Positions 43,851 through 56,445 of a DNA stretch of 64,000 nt are shown here, piece by piece; within the stretch, counting starts at the first letter, position 1; every line of letters starts with the position of its first letter. A program made the translations under genes and the position numbers. The notes below the pieces were generated by a model, which saw only the letters and a program-made list of their open reading frames with translations, searched no databases and was not told where the DNA came from. The stretch is from positions 34,817,448-34,881,447 of the forward strand of contig OZ024741.1 of NCBI GenBank assembly GCA_964016885.1. The letters run 5' to 3'. Source of the stretch: Eledone cirrhosa. Taxonomy: Eukaryota > Mollusca > Cephalopoda > Octopoda > Eledonidae.

Positions 43851-44072
43851 TTAACTCTTTTAATACCAATCCACCTGGAACTGACCATGTTTCTATGATA
43901 CAAAATTCTCCATCTTAAAGTATTTTATTCAATTTTAAACCTGCCCTCAAACCTGTTATGTTATGTTCCAACAGTAGCTTGATAATGGATAATTAGTTAT
44001 TTTACACAAATGTTTTATTATCTTTAAAATTAACTGAAACACATGAAATATATTAAAAAAAGAGTTAGTTAA
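43851..44072 (+). mobile_element. TTAA MITE (family P2)
   Basis: ttaactcttttaataccaat to aaaaaaagagttagttaa, about 222 bp. Confidence 0.65.
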
Positions 44073-44349
44073 TATTTCAAGTGCAGGCCTTATTCCAGTC
44101 ATATGATATGACTGGGGCCCTTCTCATTAAAACTCTCAAGAAACCTTTTATGAGATGCACCCTCATAAGTGGTTGGCCAAATCTAGGCAAGTGTGAGCTG
44201 TAACAATAACAACACTTCATGAGTGCTTGTTTTATTGACTTGAGAGCAGGGATTGTGAACCTGCAAGCTCTACCTTACCTTGAGTGAGTTTTAGATACTC
44301 TGAAATGTCTAGTTATTCATTCAGTTATTAATTATTATTGTTATTATTA

Positions 44350-44548
44350 TTAGAGCGACATATAACATGCTTTGCAACATAGAGTTATGGTCCTTTACAT
44401 TCTGAGTTCAAATCTCGCTGAGGTTAGCTTTACCTTTCCTCCTTACAAGTTGATAAAATAAAGTACCAGTAAGACACTGGGGTTGATTTAATCTTTTCCC
44501 TTCTCCAAAATTGCTGGCCTTGTGCCTAATATAGAAACAATTATTATT
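44350..44548 (+). mobile_element. SINE S1
   Basis: agagcgacatataacatgct to gccttgtgcctaatatagaa. Confidence 0.75.
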
Positions 44549-44599
44549 ATTGTCACTATTATGCCCCAAACACCAAAACATTTTCAGATCCAATTATAT

Positions 44600-45351
44600 G
44601 CCGACCCCCTTATTTTATGTCTGAGGAATAGACAAAACTCCAAACCCCGTTTATAAGCCAAGGCAGCTAATCAACACATTGTTTAGATGGTGTGGTTTTG
44701 AAATTCGCCTGAGTATGAAATATAGTTATGAAGTTTTAATATTTTTATGTCTAAATGTTTTACATGTAGTTTTTGTTTCATAACTTTATTACATAATGAG
44801 TTTCTATTATGTCAAGTTTCAACAAATTTCTTGAATTTTTGTTTACTTCCAGCCACTCACATGCTAGGAGTACTTTGAAAGCACAAAATATTGAATAAGA
44901 GTACTCTGTATAGGGATTCATAGAGTAGAAGACGGAGGGAGAGACAGCAAGTGAGAGTGAGGGGGCAGAGTGAGAAGGGAGAGAGCGGGAACAATAAAAT
45001 CAAATCAAAAGATTAAAAAAAATATTGTCAGAGGAAAAAATTATGCGTGTGCGTATGTCTGTGTGTGTGTGTGCACATGTGCATATGTGTATGTGATATT
45101 TATGTATTAAAAAGTTTAAATAATAAATATTTGTTGGAAATATTTTCAAGGGAATGCATAAATAACACCAACGACAACATAGTAAATGTAGAAAAACAGT
45201 GTTTCATTGTGAAATAATTATTCCAGATATTTTAACATCTTATTTATGTAGAATTTGAAGTTGGCGAAAATTGTCAAAATATTGACCCACTCCCCATTTT
45301 ACTGATTTTTTGGTTACATATTCCTCATCTTATATTCAAGTATATATGGTA
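44600..45351 (-). mobile_element. TIR DNA transposon (non-autonomous), second copy
   Basis: Inverse orientation relative to 8358-9202, sharing gaaacactgtttttctacat-type sequence (seen inverted near 45190) and the right end cttatattcaagtatatatg. Lacks the hAT MITE. Confidence 0.6.
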
Positions 45352-45404
45352 ATTAGTTAAGTTTTTCCCCTCATTAACATGTTGCTCCATATTTTTAGAT
45401 TGGG

Positions 45405-45575
45405 TACACTGTATCCCTGTGTGTCATACGAGGTGTACACTGTCCTTGTGTCATACGAGGGGTACACTGTGTCCCTGTGTCATACGAGAGGTACTCATGA
45501 TCATTGTGTGTCATATGAGGAGATACAGTGGATCTCTGTGTGTGACAAGTAGGCTACACTGTATTCCTGTAAGTC
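45405..45575. repeat. Imperfect ~30-bp tandem repeat
   Basis: gtacactgtatccctgtgtg and tcatacgagg modules repeated about five times. Confidence 0.7.
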
Positions 45576-46397
45576 TTCAGAGGCAACAGGTTTTGAACCA
45601 GGAAGGGTATCCAAATGTAAACACTGCCTCAAAGAATCCATTTAATCCATGAAAAGGCAGGCATAAACTCAATGATAAAGTATGAAAGCTCTAACTTGAC
45701 TGTTATTTTTTGTGCAAATGATGTCCCTAACTAATTTTTCCCAGTCATATAACAGCAGGGTTACCTCTATACTGTAAGGGCAGTATTTGATAAACCAATA
45801 ATAAAGTTCAAGTAATTTTTGTTTGTGTAAGGCTGTAGACAATTGGATTTATCAAATATAATGCTAGTATTTATTTATATCAATTTTAGGGGAGGGCGGA
45901 ATTTACTATATTCATACTTGACCTTTTTTTATATTAGTATGTCCAAAACCTATTCTGATTCTATGAAACAAATTCTAAAGGGCTTCTCTTTAAATAAAAC
46001 ATATCTTTCTACACAATTTGATATAAGAACCTTTTGTTAAGTTATATTACAATTACCATCTTTTTCTCCTTTTCACATTTTTTTTCTCTTCCTTTTCTGT
46101 TCCCTTTAATCGTGTTTTGTTTTTCTTAGATCCTACTCAATATGTACTTATTGATTAATAAAATTACCATCTTAATAATAAAATGATAGTTTTAACAAAT
46201 CCCTTCAACTTATTCATTAATCAATTGAAATACCACATATTTCATTAAGCTCATCAATATCAATACAAATGTAGTGATAGCAGTCGTAGTAACTGTGTGT
46301 GTGTGTCTCCTTTAGAATAGGACATTGTATTCCTGCATATCATAGAAGGCTAATTAAGGGTTAGCACCAGGAGGACATCTGGAGATAAAGCAATGCC
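45576..46397. other. AT-rich interval with MITE P2 remnants
   Basis: Fragments such as ttctaaagggcttctcttta and atataagaaccttttgttaa (45960-46040) belong to P2. No gene. Confidence 0.45.
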
Positions 46398-46600
46398 ATA
46401 ACCCTTTAGCAATTAAACTGGCCATATCCAGCCAAATTCCTTCACCTCTTTCTGTTCAAATTTACTGAAACCGACTGCTCATAGGTATTGTTCTCAAAAT
46501 AAATAATATCAAAATCTCAGATTCGATATTATGTGAGATAAAGCCTTTACTGTGAAAATATAATAGTATATATAGAGTAATGTAAATGATAAAGGGTTAA
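46398..46600 (-). mobile_element. TTAA MITE (family P1)
   Basis: ataaccctttagcaattaaa to gataaagggttaa, slightly shortened. Confidence 0.78.
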
Positions 46601-46659
46601 GAGGAAACCCATGATGAGTGTGGAGCCTGTCACGGCACTACAGGGTTATGGCCTTAAAA

Positions 46660-46817
46660 TATTTGTTGTATAATTTGATATAAGAATCTTTTGTTAAGTG
46701 AAAATTACAAATATCATCTTAAGATTGAAATAATTAATAATTTTAGTAAATTCCTGACAAAATGTTCATTAATTGAAATATCATATATTTCATTATGATT
46801 ATGGTCAGGAAAGAGTT
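46660..46817 (+). mobile_element. MITE family P2, 5'-truncated
   Basis: gatataagaatcttttgtta to tcaggaaagagttaaaacc. Confidence 0.55.
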
Positions 46818-47394
46818 AAAACCATCAACATCTAAACTATAGTAGTAGTAGTAGTAGTGGTGGTGGTGGTAGAGGGAAAAATATATTAAACTTACTGGCT
46901 GCTGGAAGCTCTTTCTTATATTGTTTGTATTAATATCACTACCATTCTCTTGTAGTTGGGAGTTTTTTGTGATTGGGAGTTATGTAGGTTGCCTGTGCAG
47001 TTGACACCTCTCTCACTACTCTGGGATGACAGAACACATTTAACACAACCAAGGGGTGGTGGATAGTGGGGCAGATGAGTAACAAAATGTTATGTCCTGT
47101 TTTTCTCTTCTCATGACATTTCCTCATGGATGTTTAAAAAGTATTCAATATTGGCAATAGTAGAGGCTAATTAGTCATTTTAGATGATGTGACTGTATTA
47201 GAGAGAGGTGAAAGGTTGTCTGCTGGCACCCAACCAGCTCTTCACATATTTATCAACCAATGAGACTATTCTTTCTCACACACCCTCTCTCACATATACA
47301 CTCTTTCATATTGCTTATAGTTGTGCAATACCCCCCATGCTTCTATTGTCATACAAACCCATTGATGTGTATAGAAATTTGTATATACATACAA
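46818..47394. other. Non-coding interval
   Basis: A TAG/TGG microsatellite at 46842-46872, then unassigned sequence. Confidence 0.4.
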
Positions 47395-47515
47395 AATCAG
47401 TTCTGTACGAGCAAGACATGGTCACCTGACCTGACATTGCTCACAACAGGATAACTCCTTTAACCTATGCCAGCATGGAAAAAGATGGACATTAAATGGT
47501 AATGATGATATGCAG
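47395..47515 (+). mobile_element. RTE/SINE tail fragment
   Basis: aatcagttctgtacgagcaa, then ctatgccagcatggaaaaag and attaaatggtaatgatga. Confidence 0.6.
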
Positions 47516-47609
47516 ACAACTAGACAGTAACATTAACACATTTAAAGAAACTCAGATATGTGCACATTTATATAAAGGCATCTTTTTACATATACTCACA
47601 TATACATAT

Positions 47610-48800
47610 TGATATGTGTACCATCTAACAAATCTAACATCACCTGTGAACTATCATCCAGTCAGTCTTACTAGTTGCATCGCCAAACTGATGGAATCCT
47701 GTGTCAGAGAAACACTTTGGAACTTCTGGAGCTCTCAGAGTCTTATCCGGCCCTCGCAATTTGGATTTATCCCCAACTCCAGCTGCTGTGATCAACTTAT
47801 AGTTTCTTGAGGACATCACCCGGATCACTGATGGTGGCTCATGGGTGGATGTTGTTTACCTTGACTTTGCGAAAGCCTTCAATTCTGTGCCACACAAAAG
47901 GCTTATGGCAAAACTCTCTGCAATGGGTGTGAAGGATGATCTTTTTAACTGGTTGAAGTCCTTCGTTCTCAGTCAAAGAGAGGTAGTCACGGTTCTGGGA
48001 CAGCATTCCTCACTATATGAGATATCATCTGGTGTACCACAGGGATCTGTTCTTGGCCCCCTTTTGTTTGTGGCATATATTAATGACATAGATGCCAACT
48101 TAAAGAATGCCACGGTACTAAAGTACGCAGATGACATCAAGCTGTACCTTGAGATAAAAAGGACAGATCCTGAACACTATAGATCTTGCTTGCAGTCTGA
48201 CCTGGACACAATGCAACAATGGATCTCAGACTGGCAACTCAAGCTAGCTGTGGACAAGTGCACCACCATGCATTTTGGGAGTAAAAACCCAGCGTCCACA
48301 TACTCCCTCCACAGCACTAATATCAAGAAGTCTTCTTGTGAACGTGACCTGGGCATTATGGTCAGCAGCGATTTGTGCTGGACGAGGCACGTCTCTAAAA
48401 TTGTCAAGAGGGCCGAGGGTGTCTTAGCATCACTCAGCAAGACCTTTGTCAGCCGCTCTCCAGATATCTATTTAAGGCTGTACATGGCTATGGTGCGGCC
48501 ACACTTAGAATTTGCATCACCAGTCTGGAACCCCTATCTTGCTCAGAACATTGACTGCCTGGAAACTGTTCAGAGACGTGCAACGAAGCAAATACCCTCC
48601 ATCAGGCATCTACCATACTCTGAGCGCCTTGCTTCCCTGGGCATGGATACATTGAAGCTCTGACGCCTGGCAACTGACTTGGTAAACACCCACAAAATTG
48701 TTAACCATCTTGCCAACAACAACCCTGAGTACCTTTTTGATTTCCATGTGTCTAACACACGTGGACATGCCCACAAGGTCAGAAAACAGCACAGTTCCAA
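47610..48800 (+). mobile_element. CR1/L2-like LINE, 5'-truncated, running into the gap
   Basis: Reverse transcriptase in plus orientation: NYHPVSLTS, then a one-base frameshift near 47806, then VYLDFAKAFNSVPHKRL (motif A), GVPQGSVLGPLLF (motif B) and LKYADDIKLY (motif C, catalytic Asp pair). The thumb and the conserved C-terminal region follow (YLRLYMAMVRPHLEFASPVW, then QRRATKQIP). At 48661 a TGA stands where a codon is expected and the frame continues for 46 codons to the assembly gap. The endonuclease is absent. Confidence 0.88.
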
Positions 48801-49000
48801 NNNNNNNNNNNNNNNNNNNNNNNNNNNNNNNNNNNNNNNNNNNNNNNNNNNNNNNNNNNNNNNNNNNNNNNNNNNNNNNNNNNNNNNNNNNNNNNNNNNN
48901 NNNNNNNNNNNNNNNNNNNNNNNNNNNNNNNNNNNNNNNNNNNNNNNNNNNNNNNNNNNNNNNNNNNNNNNNNNNNNNNNNNNNNNNNNNNNNNNNNNNN
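48801..49000. other. Assembly gap (200 N)
   Basis: Exactly 200 N, a standard placeholder length, inside repetitive LINE sequence. ORFs crossing it are artefacts. Confidence 0.98.
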
Positions 49001-49061
49001 CCTCTTTGTACTAACTGTATCAACAAGCTGCTCTTGAAAAAAGCAACTGCAGAGGTATCAA

Positions 49062-49440
49062 ATTCATGAACCAAATTATGAAAGTAACAGAAATAGTTAG
49101 AGCACAACTGATTAAGAACTGAATTAGTTTAGATAAGATGTGGTTTGGGCTTGTGTGACCAGAGCCTTCTTCCTAGTGAGACAACTACAGGAGAGGTTCT
49201 TAAATCTACTATACTACTATACCTATCATTCTTCAATCTGGAAAAGACCTTTGATAGGATACCATACTCTGTAGTCTGGTGGCTGCTCAGAAAGCTAAAT
49301 GAACATGAATGGCTTTAAGACCAATGCAGGCCATGTACAGAGATGCAATCAGCAAAGTAAGCATTTGCAATGAGTTCAGCAAAGAATTTAGCATGCAGGT
49401 AGATGTCTATCAGGGCTTAGTTATCAGGCCCCTCCATAAA
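49062..49440 (+). mobile_element. Decayed RTE LINE fragment
   Basis: Starts atgaaccaaattatgaaagt, a counterpart of MDQVMKVTERVIAQLI in the 55-kb copy. Later MQAMYRDAISKVSICNEFSKEF matches its palm region. Many stops. Confidence 0.7.
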
Positions 49441-50423
49441 CAGATTTGTTTTAATAAAATATAATGCAAAAGAGAGAGAATTATTTAATGGCCTGTTTCA
49501 AGTTTGAGTTGCACATCATGCGACCCCCTTCACACTTTAATTTTTTTATTATATCATTTTTTAAAGAAAAGTCTTCAGAAATTTTTAGCTTTTGCACAAC
49601 AGATTCAGAATTTTCAAAAAATGTAAAAAAAATTTTTCAGTGTTTTTTTTTCAAAATATTTTTGAGCAAAATAAAGAAGACAATGTGTATTCAATAATGA
49701 AAGTATAAGTATAGTACACTTTTATTTTCTTTAATAAAAGCAATGGGATAAATGAGTAAACTTTTTTACAATATTTTCCATTGAAATGACGAAATACATA
49801 GAAAGATCATATATTCGTTAACAAGAACATAATATATCAAACCCAAAGACATAGTATCCACAAACTCAAGAAAATGTAAATCACAGTCCTTCAATCAACC
49901 ATACTCAAACCATACTGCACCAGCCATAAACATATCCTTGAAAACTATACCAAAACAACCAGCCTGCTCCAGTTATTGGTATGAGGGTGACAGGCATTAT
50001 CAGGCTGCAGCTATTGTATTACAGAGTTTCTTTGTTTGCAAGGGAAATTACATTTTCATACTTAAAAAATTAAAGCAAGAGCATTTCAACACCATCATTG
50101 TACACAGTGGATATGGTTATGATGCAAGAAATTCTGTATTGTAAATATACTAACTAGTTGCAACTCTAATTTGAAGAAACCAGCCATTCACCTGATCACC
50201 TATCAATTAGGTGATCCAAGTGGAAGGGGGCTACAGTAAATGGAGGCAAATAAAGACCTAGGCAGAAGTTGCCAGAGCTGATCTTAAATCACTGAATCTC
50301 ACAGCCAAGTTGACAAAGGACTGGGACAAATGAAAATATGCTGTGCTGGAAAGGACCTGTCCAACCCATGCAAGCATGGACAAACGGATATAAGCAGGGA
50401 CAAGCTTGGCAAACGGATATACA
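49441..50423. other. AT-rich interval, nothing recognised
   Basis: No convincing ORF or known repeat. Confidence 0.35.
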
Positions 50424-50520
50424 TTATTCTATGTACTATACATGCACCTTTGATGAGTTGTAGTGCACCTGAGCACTGTACACAATCATTTCATAATTAT
50501 TATTATTATTATTATAATTA
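50424..50520 (+). repeat. LINE-tail-like repeat with (ATT)n end
   Basis: Second copy of the 30003 repeat: tgcacctttgatgagttgta, tgcacctgagcactgtacac, then attattattatt. Confidence 0.6.
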
Positions 50521-51239
50521 TAAAACAGTGATGATGATATTTTAGTACTTAATTTAAATCATTTTATTCAATCACCATTTACATCAATAATGGCATTTAA
50601 TGCTTAATATATATTATTCTATTGATATAATCATGGTATACCCAAAGAAGAACTGTTGGCAGTGTAGTATCTAATATTTAAGATATGGCATTAACTGCAA
50701 AAAAGTTATTACCAATGTGTCTGCAATAAAACTATTGTCAATGTGCCTGCAAGCAAGCTATTACCAACGTGTTTGAAACCAAGCTATTACTAATGTATCT
50801 TTGAAATCTACAAGATTAATAGCACTTGAAAAGAAATTCATACAGACAAGATAAAGTTTTAACGTATTTTCAAGAACTCTACCAGGGAATGATGCTTTAC
50901 TGTTAGCTTACATTTGGTTTATAATAGAAGAGAAAATATCACAGGAATCGAGTCACTATTTGCCAGACATTTTGTAACAGATACTAAATGAGAGTCGAAA
51001 TTTCTTGTTGCGAAAGAATTTTTTAAAGAAAAAGTTTTCTTTTAAAAATAAAATATGACTAATGGAACTTTGTAGATTCATTGCAACTGCAGTAAAAAAG
51101 TTATGAGAACAAACCAATGAAGAATCTAATCACTTGCTATTCCAACTGAAGTTGGTTGGTTATTAAAGGTTGCCTGTCTGAGTCTCTTTTATAGGTTTTT
51201 TGAGATAAACTGTCTTTTTTTTTTAAATCACAGCTAAGT

Positions 51240-51441
51240 TTAACCCTTTAGCATTTACATTACTCTATATATACTATTTTCATGGTAAAGGCTTTATCTC
51301 ACATAATTGTCTCACATAATATGGAATCTAATAGATTTTGATGTTAGTTGTTTTGAGAAAAATACCTTAACAGTATGAGTGGCCAGTTACAGCTGGTTTA
51401 AACAGAAAGAGGTGAAAGAATTCTGGCCAGATACAGCCAGT
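51240..51441 (+). mobile_element. TTAA MITE (family P1), right terminus lost
   Basis: ttaaccctttagcatttaca to gatacagccag; the next P1 copy begins at the following TTAA. Confidence 0.75.
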
Positions 51442-51842
51442 TTAACCCTTTAACATTTACATTACTCTATATTTACTATTGTATTTTCACGCTAAATACT
51501 TTATTTCACATAATATTCACATAAGCTATGAGAATTTGATATTATTTATTTATTGGTAGAAGGTCGGATGCCATGCTTTGCAGCATAGAGTTACGGCTCT
51601 TTGCAGTCTGAATTCAAATCCCGCCAAGGTTAACTTTGCCTTTCATCCTTACGGGGTTGATAAAATAAAGTACCAGTAATGCACTGGGATAATTGCTGGC
51701 CTTGTTCCCAAAGTAGAAACAATTATTTATTTTGAGAAAAATACCTTAACATAAGAATGAGCAGCCAGTTATGGCTGGTTTGAACAAAAAGAGTTGAGAG
51801 AATTCTGGCTGGATATGGTCGGTTTAAATGCTAAAGTGTTAA
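51442..51842 (+). mobile_element. TTAA MITE (family P1) containing a SINE
   Basis: ttaaccctttaacatttaca to ttaaatgctaaagtgttaa. The MITE is interrupted at its attatttattttgag block by the SINE at 51553-51725. Confidence 0.8.
51553..51725 (+). mobile_element. SINE S1, head-truncated, nested in MITE P1
   Basis: attggtagaaggtcggatgc to gttcccaaagtagaaacaat, flanked by attattt-type duplications. Confidence 0.82.
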
Positions 51843-52073
51843 AAGTGACAGCTTATATGTCAAGTTTATATTTTAAGTTTAAATTAATGAATCTTTTGTT
51901 GCAAGATGAACTAAATTTGATTTAAATGAAGGCAGTTATATGAGTATTTATTTCAACATAGGTATGGACTGAGTCAATAAAAAATAACAAACAACATATA
52001 ATGGAGAGGTACTGTATTTTACTGAAATGTGATGAGACTGAAGGACTAATACTGGCACATTTTAAATAGACAT

Positions 52074-52464
52074 TTTATTTTTTAATAATAGTGGAATAGT
52101 GAAGAAGGAAGTAACTGAGAATTAATTAAAGAAGTTGAATTAGAGAGAAAGGAGGAGAGAGAGAGAAATAGAGTGGAAGAGAAACTGATAAGAAAGAGAG
52201 ATTGGAAAATAGAAATATAGAAAGAAAGATTGGGAAAGATTGAAAGAGAGGGAGAGAAGGAGAGAAAAAAAAAGGTATTGGTTATCTGTATCAAACTAAA
52301 TAGTCAATAATAAACAACAACAGAAAGGGTAAAAACACTCATTAGATTTGTAGTAACTGGAAGGGAATCAAGAATATAGATCAACTGGCATTGCAGACTT
52401 TTGGCACAATTCTCTTACAAAGAAATGTTTCATGTGAATAAGTTGTAAATTCTTCTCATTCTCA
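52074..52464 (-). other. Likely 3' UTR of the ADAMTS-like gene with poly(A) signal
   Basis: About 390 nt after the stop, the minus strand carries an AATAAA (plus-strand tttatt at 52074-52079), the first good polyadenylation signal downstream. The interval includes a purine-rich stretch (GA repeats on the plus strand, 52140-52270). The actual cleavage site is inferred. Confidence 0.35.
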
Positions 52465-52589
52465 TCAGTGGTTTGAATTCTGAGCAAGCTGGCATGCTCG
52501 ACAGCAAAGCCTTTGAAAATAAGGTCGATTGCAGTACTGTGATTGCACCACTAATGGGCAATAAGCTACATGATATTTGTCCACACACT
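52465..52589 (-). CDS. ADAMTS/ADAMTS-like or papilin-like protein, terminal exon with PLAC domain
   Basis: Acceptor TTCTTATTTCAG, then two bases completing a Glu codon with the previous exon, 40 codons and a TGA at 52465-52467. The peptide has CVDKYHVAYCPLVV, then CNRPYF and LCCRAC. This spacing, C-x-D-x5-C ending in a CC-x2-C cluster, is that of the PLAC (protease and lacunin) domain, which ends several ADAMTS proteins, ADAMTS-like proteins and papilin. TSP1 repeats followed directly by PLAC and a stop argues for an ADAMTS/ADAMTSL architecture. The exon is too short to show up as a long ORF. Which paralogue it is cannot be told from the C-terminus alone. Confidence 0.8.
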
Positions 52590-52648
52590 CTGAAATAAGA
52601 ATCACAAAGTTAGCATTATAAAGAATTTAACTCAGAAGTTGAGAAATT

Positions 52649-52873
52649 TAACCCTTTTGATATCAACCCATCCAAAACAAGCCCTATGAAACAAAACCAC
52701 TCATTATAAAGGGTTCCTATTTAAACTAAAATCTACCATAATTTTATACAAGAACCATATGTTAAATTATTATTTCATTTTTAAGATCATAACTTTAGTT
52801 ATTCATCAAAATTCTTCATTAATTAATTGAAATAAAGTGTATTTTGTTAGAAATACGGCCATGAAATGGTTAA
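52649..52873 (+). mobile_element. TTAA MITE (family P2), best copy
   Basis: ttaacccttttgatatcaac to ggccatgaaatggttaa, about 225 bp. It lies 60 bp upstream of the acceptor of the PLAC exon, inside the intron of the ADAMTS-like gene. Confidence 0.75.
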
Positions 52874-53584
52874 AATCTAAATGAAGGTTTTGAAAATAAC
52901 ATGAATGTTCATTTATCTACTGGTATGAAGAAGATTAGTGTATCTCAATGATTTCCTGTTTTTTTTCACTATCAAGAACACTTTTTATTTTTATGAATTT
53001 CCCTACGGATCTCAGGTCTTTAAAATGGACAATGGGGGGACACAAAGGGACACAACTGGTGATGAACTTAGGACACTAAAGAAGGAATGGGTTATATGAG
53101 ATATCCATCACTGTGCTTGATATAAGTAGAAGTTGTAGTCATCATCATCATCATCATCATTGTTGTTTTAACATAGTTAATAAATGACAATGATGATGAT
53201 AAGTAGCAGATATCTACTACATGTATACAAACACACAGTGCATTATTATGTTGGCTAGTTAATTAGTTCATTAATCAACTGAGTAACTGGTTCACCAAAA
53301 GTCTTTTATAGTCTGTGACCTTACCAATATCTGTTTCTTGCTTTGCACTTCTTCCTTATCAACACTTATTTCATACTCATCAGAGAAGAAACCCCCACTC
53401 ATGCAAGTGTTTCGGCCTTTATATATAACTCTTTAAAATTTACACACAAACATACACTTCATACATACAATGCATTTCATATAGCAGTCATATTGCTACA
53501 ATAAGAAGTTCACTTTCCAGTTACAATGTTCTGTTCTAAGTAAATAGTTAATTTTCCAAAGTTACTCAGACATTTAATCCTGTG
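52874..53584. other. Intronic non-coding interval
   Basis: Contains a (CAT)n stretch at 53137-53160; otherwise unassigned. Confidence 0.4.
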
Positions 53585-56440
53585 TCATCATCATCATCAT
53601 CACCGTTTTACGTCCGTTCTTCCATGCTAGCATGGGTTAGACGGGTTGTCCTGTTGTGGGCAGTGTCTGGTCGGCTGACCATGCCTTGCTCATACAGGGA
53701 CTGATTTTGGCTTGATTTCTACAGCTGGATGCCCTTCCTAACACCAACCTCATTTACAGTGAGTGCTGGGTGCTTTTTCCGTGGCGCCTACACGTCCACT
53801 TTACAGTGTGGGCTGGGTGCTTTTTTGCTGTGGCACCTCCATGACCACCTTGCAGTGGGGGGGGGGCATATTGTTTATATGCTTCAGCTTGTACCCATGG
53901 GAGGTCAGGTACTCTGTATTACTGCGTGACGCCAGAGGTCACGGTCGTGTGTCATCGCCTTTGAGAGGTGTAATTGGGTAAGGTCGGCTTTTATCACCTC
54001 ATCCCAGGTCTTCTTGGGTCTCCCCACTCCGCGGCTCCCATTGACTTCTAGTGCTCTGTACCTTTTTATGCAGCTGTCATCCTTCATACGCATCACATGT
54101 CCATACCAACGCAACCGCCTCTCCTGCACACAGCATTTGATTCCTCTTATGCTCAGTCTCTCTCTCAATTCATTTATACTTTGTCGTTCGCGTATATTAC
54201 TATTACACATCCATCAGAGCATACAGGCTTCGTTTCTTTCTAATCTACGTAAGTCTTCCACCTTCAGCGCCCAAGTCTCACTACCATGTAACATTGCTGT
54301 TCGGATACACGCATCATACAGTTTGCCTTTCATTTTGAGGGAGAAGCCTTTTGCAGCTAGCAGTGGCAGTAGTTCCCTGAACTTCTTCCATCCCGTTCTT
54401 ACCCTAGTTATTGTACTTTCTGAACACCCACCTCCGCTGCTAATTCGGTCACCTAGGTAGCAGAAGCTGTCTACTGTTTCTACAGAGCCCTCCCAGAGAT
54501 TGGTGGTACTTGTTTCCTGTGGCTGTTTGCTGCTTGCTGTCCCAGCACAGCTGCTGCATGTGAAGCCTACATTCTTAATTAAGCTTCCTGAGATCCCGCT
54601 ACATCTCTTGCGTACCCATTGTTTGCAATTGGGGCAGAGAATGGAGTTCCTACCTATACCTTTCCTACATACTGAGCAAGGCCATTTCCCTGAGGGGATT
54701 AGGGTTCTGTTTTCTCGTCTACTTACAAGGACCTTAGTCTTTGTCATGTTGACTTTGAGACCCTTTCTTTCTAGTCCCTGCTTCCAAGTTTGAATTTCTT
54801 CTCTAGTTCTACCATAGATTCAGCTATAATTGCGAGGTCATCAGCATACAGGAGTTCCCATGGGCATCCGGTCTTAAACTCCTCCGTTATTGCCTGCAGG
54901 ACTATGATGAACAGGAGAGGGCTAAGAACAGAGCCCTGGTGAACCTCAACCTGTACGCTAAATTCCTCGCTATACTCATTGCTAATCCTAACTTTGCTGA
55001 CTGCTCCCCTATACATGGCTTGTACTGCTTTCTCAAGCCATTCATCTACTCCTAGTTTTCTAAGAACCCACCAGATTACAGCACGTGGAACTCTGTCAAA
55101 GGCTTTCTCGAGATCGACGAATGCCAGGTAGAGTGGCTTACTTTTAGCTAGGTACTTTTCCTGTAACTGCCTCACAAGGAAGAGGGCATCAGTGGTGCCT
55201 CTTCCTGGTACAAACCCAAATTGCATCTCATCTAGTTTCGCCCGGTCCCTAATCAACTGTGCTATAACTCTTTCTGTTACTTTCATGACCTGGTCCATCA
55301 GCTTTATACCTCTATAGTTTCTTCTATCTAGTGCATCACCTTTACCTTTGTAGCAGTTGACAATGATGCTACTGCACCAATCTTTTGGTATGACACCTTC
55401 TAGTATTACCTGGTTAACAATACGTGTGATTATAGTGTGACCTACAGACCCAGATGCTGACTTGTACTGCTGGCCCCTCTATAGGGTCTACTTGGGGTAG
55501 GGTCTCTTCTTCCCATGCATTCTCCTCATTTAGTAATCTATCATAATGGCTCTTCCATGCATCTTTCTTCTCAGCACTTCTGAGGGCAAGCTCACCTTTA
55601 TCATTCCGGATACACTTCTCTCCGACACACTGCCTCGCAATCTTGAACACCTCCTGTTTCTGGTCCTCATGTTGCAAAACATGCTTGAATTTTCTATCCT
55701 CTGCTTCCCTCCTAGCTAAGTATATTTGTCGCCTAGCTTCCCTCTTGGTCTCTATGTAATGTACTCTGCTCCCCCCATTCTTCCATTCTTTCCATGCCTG
55801 TCTCTTGGCCTTAACTGCCTCATCTACCTTATTGTTCCACCACCAGGTCACTCTCCTCCTGCTTGTGGTCTTACTCCAGCCACAGACCTCATCCGTCGCC
55901 TCTAGTAAGTTATTTTTTAGGAACTCCCAGTGCTCTTCTACATTGAATGTCTCTATCTGTTCTTCTTTACTGTTGTAGGCGGTGAGTAAAATATCTTTAA
56001 ATCTGTTACTGGCTGAGGGGTCTTTCAGCTTCCAGATCTTTCTTCTCCATGTTGGCCTCTGTTTCCAGGTTCGTCTAGTTCTGACCATGAGGTCGCTGAC
56101 AACTAAGCTATGTTGGGAGGTACATTCCTCACTAGGGTAGGCTTTTGTGTTTACGACCGTCCATCTGACACGTCCTCTGATGAGGATAAAATCTATCTGA
56201 CTAGAATGCTCCCCTGATCTATAGGTGATCAGGTGGTTGTCGGGTTTTTTGAAGTTTGTGTTACATATCGACATGTCATTGGCGTCGCAGAATTCTAGAA
56301 GTCTAAATCCTTCTTCATTTCTTGTGCCAACCTCGTGGCCTCCATGGACTCTATTAAAGCCGTCACAGTGTTTACCTACATGTCCGTTAAAATCTCCTGC
56401 GATGATTAGGAAGTGTGTCATTTGTATATACATGCTGAGG
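53585..56440 (-). mobile_element. RTE-type LINE, most complete copy in the window
   Basis: Minus orientation, inside the last intron of the ADAMTS-like gene. From the 3' end: (CAT)n tail, 3' UTR with the cactttacagtg modules, polymerase, then endonuclease cut off at its N-terminus near 56440. At least three frameshifts separate the pieces. Confidence 0.9.
53905..55298 (-). pseudogene. RTE LINE reverse transcriptase, PHD-like cluster and C-terminus (frameshifted)
   Basis: Pieces 55298-54771 (FGFVPGRGTTDALFLVRQL, FVDLEKAFDRVPR, VLSPLLFIIVLQA, LLYADDLAI), 54747-54214 (zinc cluster CSVC, CPNC, CSSC; the His of the C4HC3 pattern is Arg here) and 54210-53905 (C-terminal region RLRWYGHVMRM, VGRPKKTWDEVI). 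Two frameshifts. Confidence 0.88.
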
Positions 56441-56445
56441 CACAT
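55414..56445 (-). pseudogene. RTE LINE endonuclease and linker (truncated, frameshifted)
   Basis: AP-endonuclease C-terminal half: IIAGDFNGHVGKHCDG (catalytic Asp and Asn), EGFRLLEFCDANDMSICNT, SSQIDFILIRGR and SQHSLVVSDL (the S/T-x-H position). A basic linker with RRVTWWWNNKVDEAV and VDPIEGPAVQVS follows, before a frameshift near 55435. The pattern is that of RTE/BovB endonucleases; the N-terminal ~150 residues are missing. Confidence 0.85.

Noticed and set aside
48610..49107. ORFs crossing the N run
   Set aside because: The open frame is an artefact of unknown bases.
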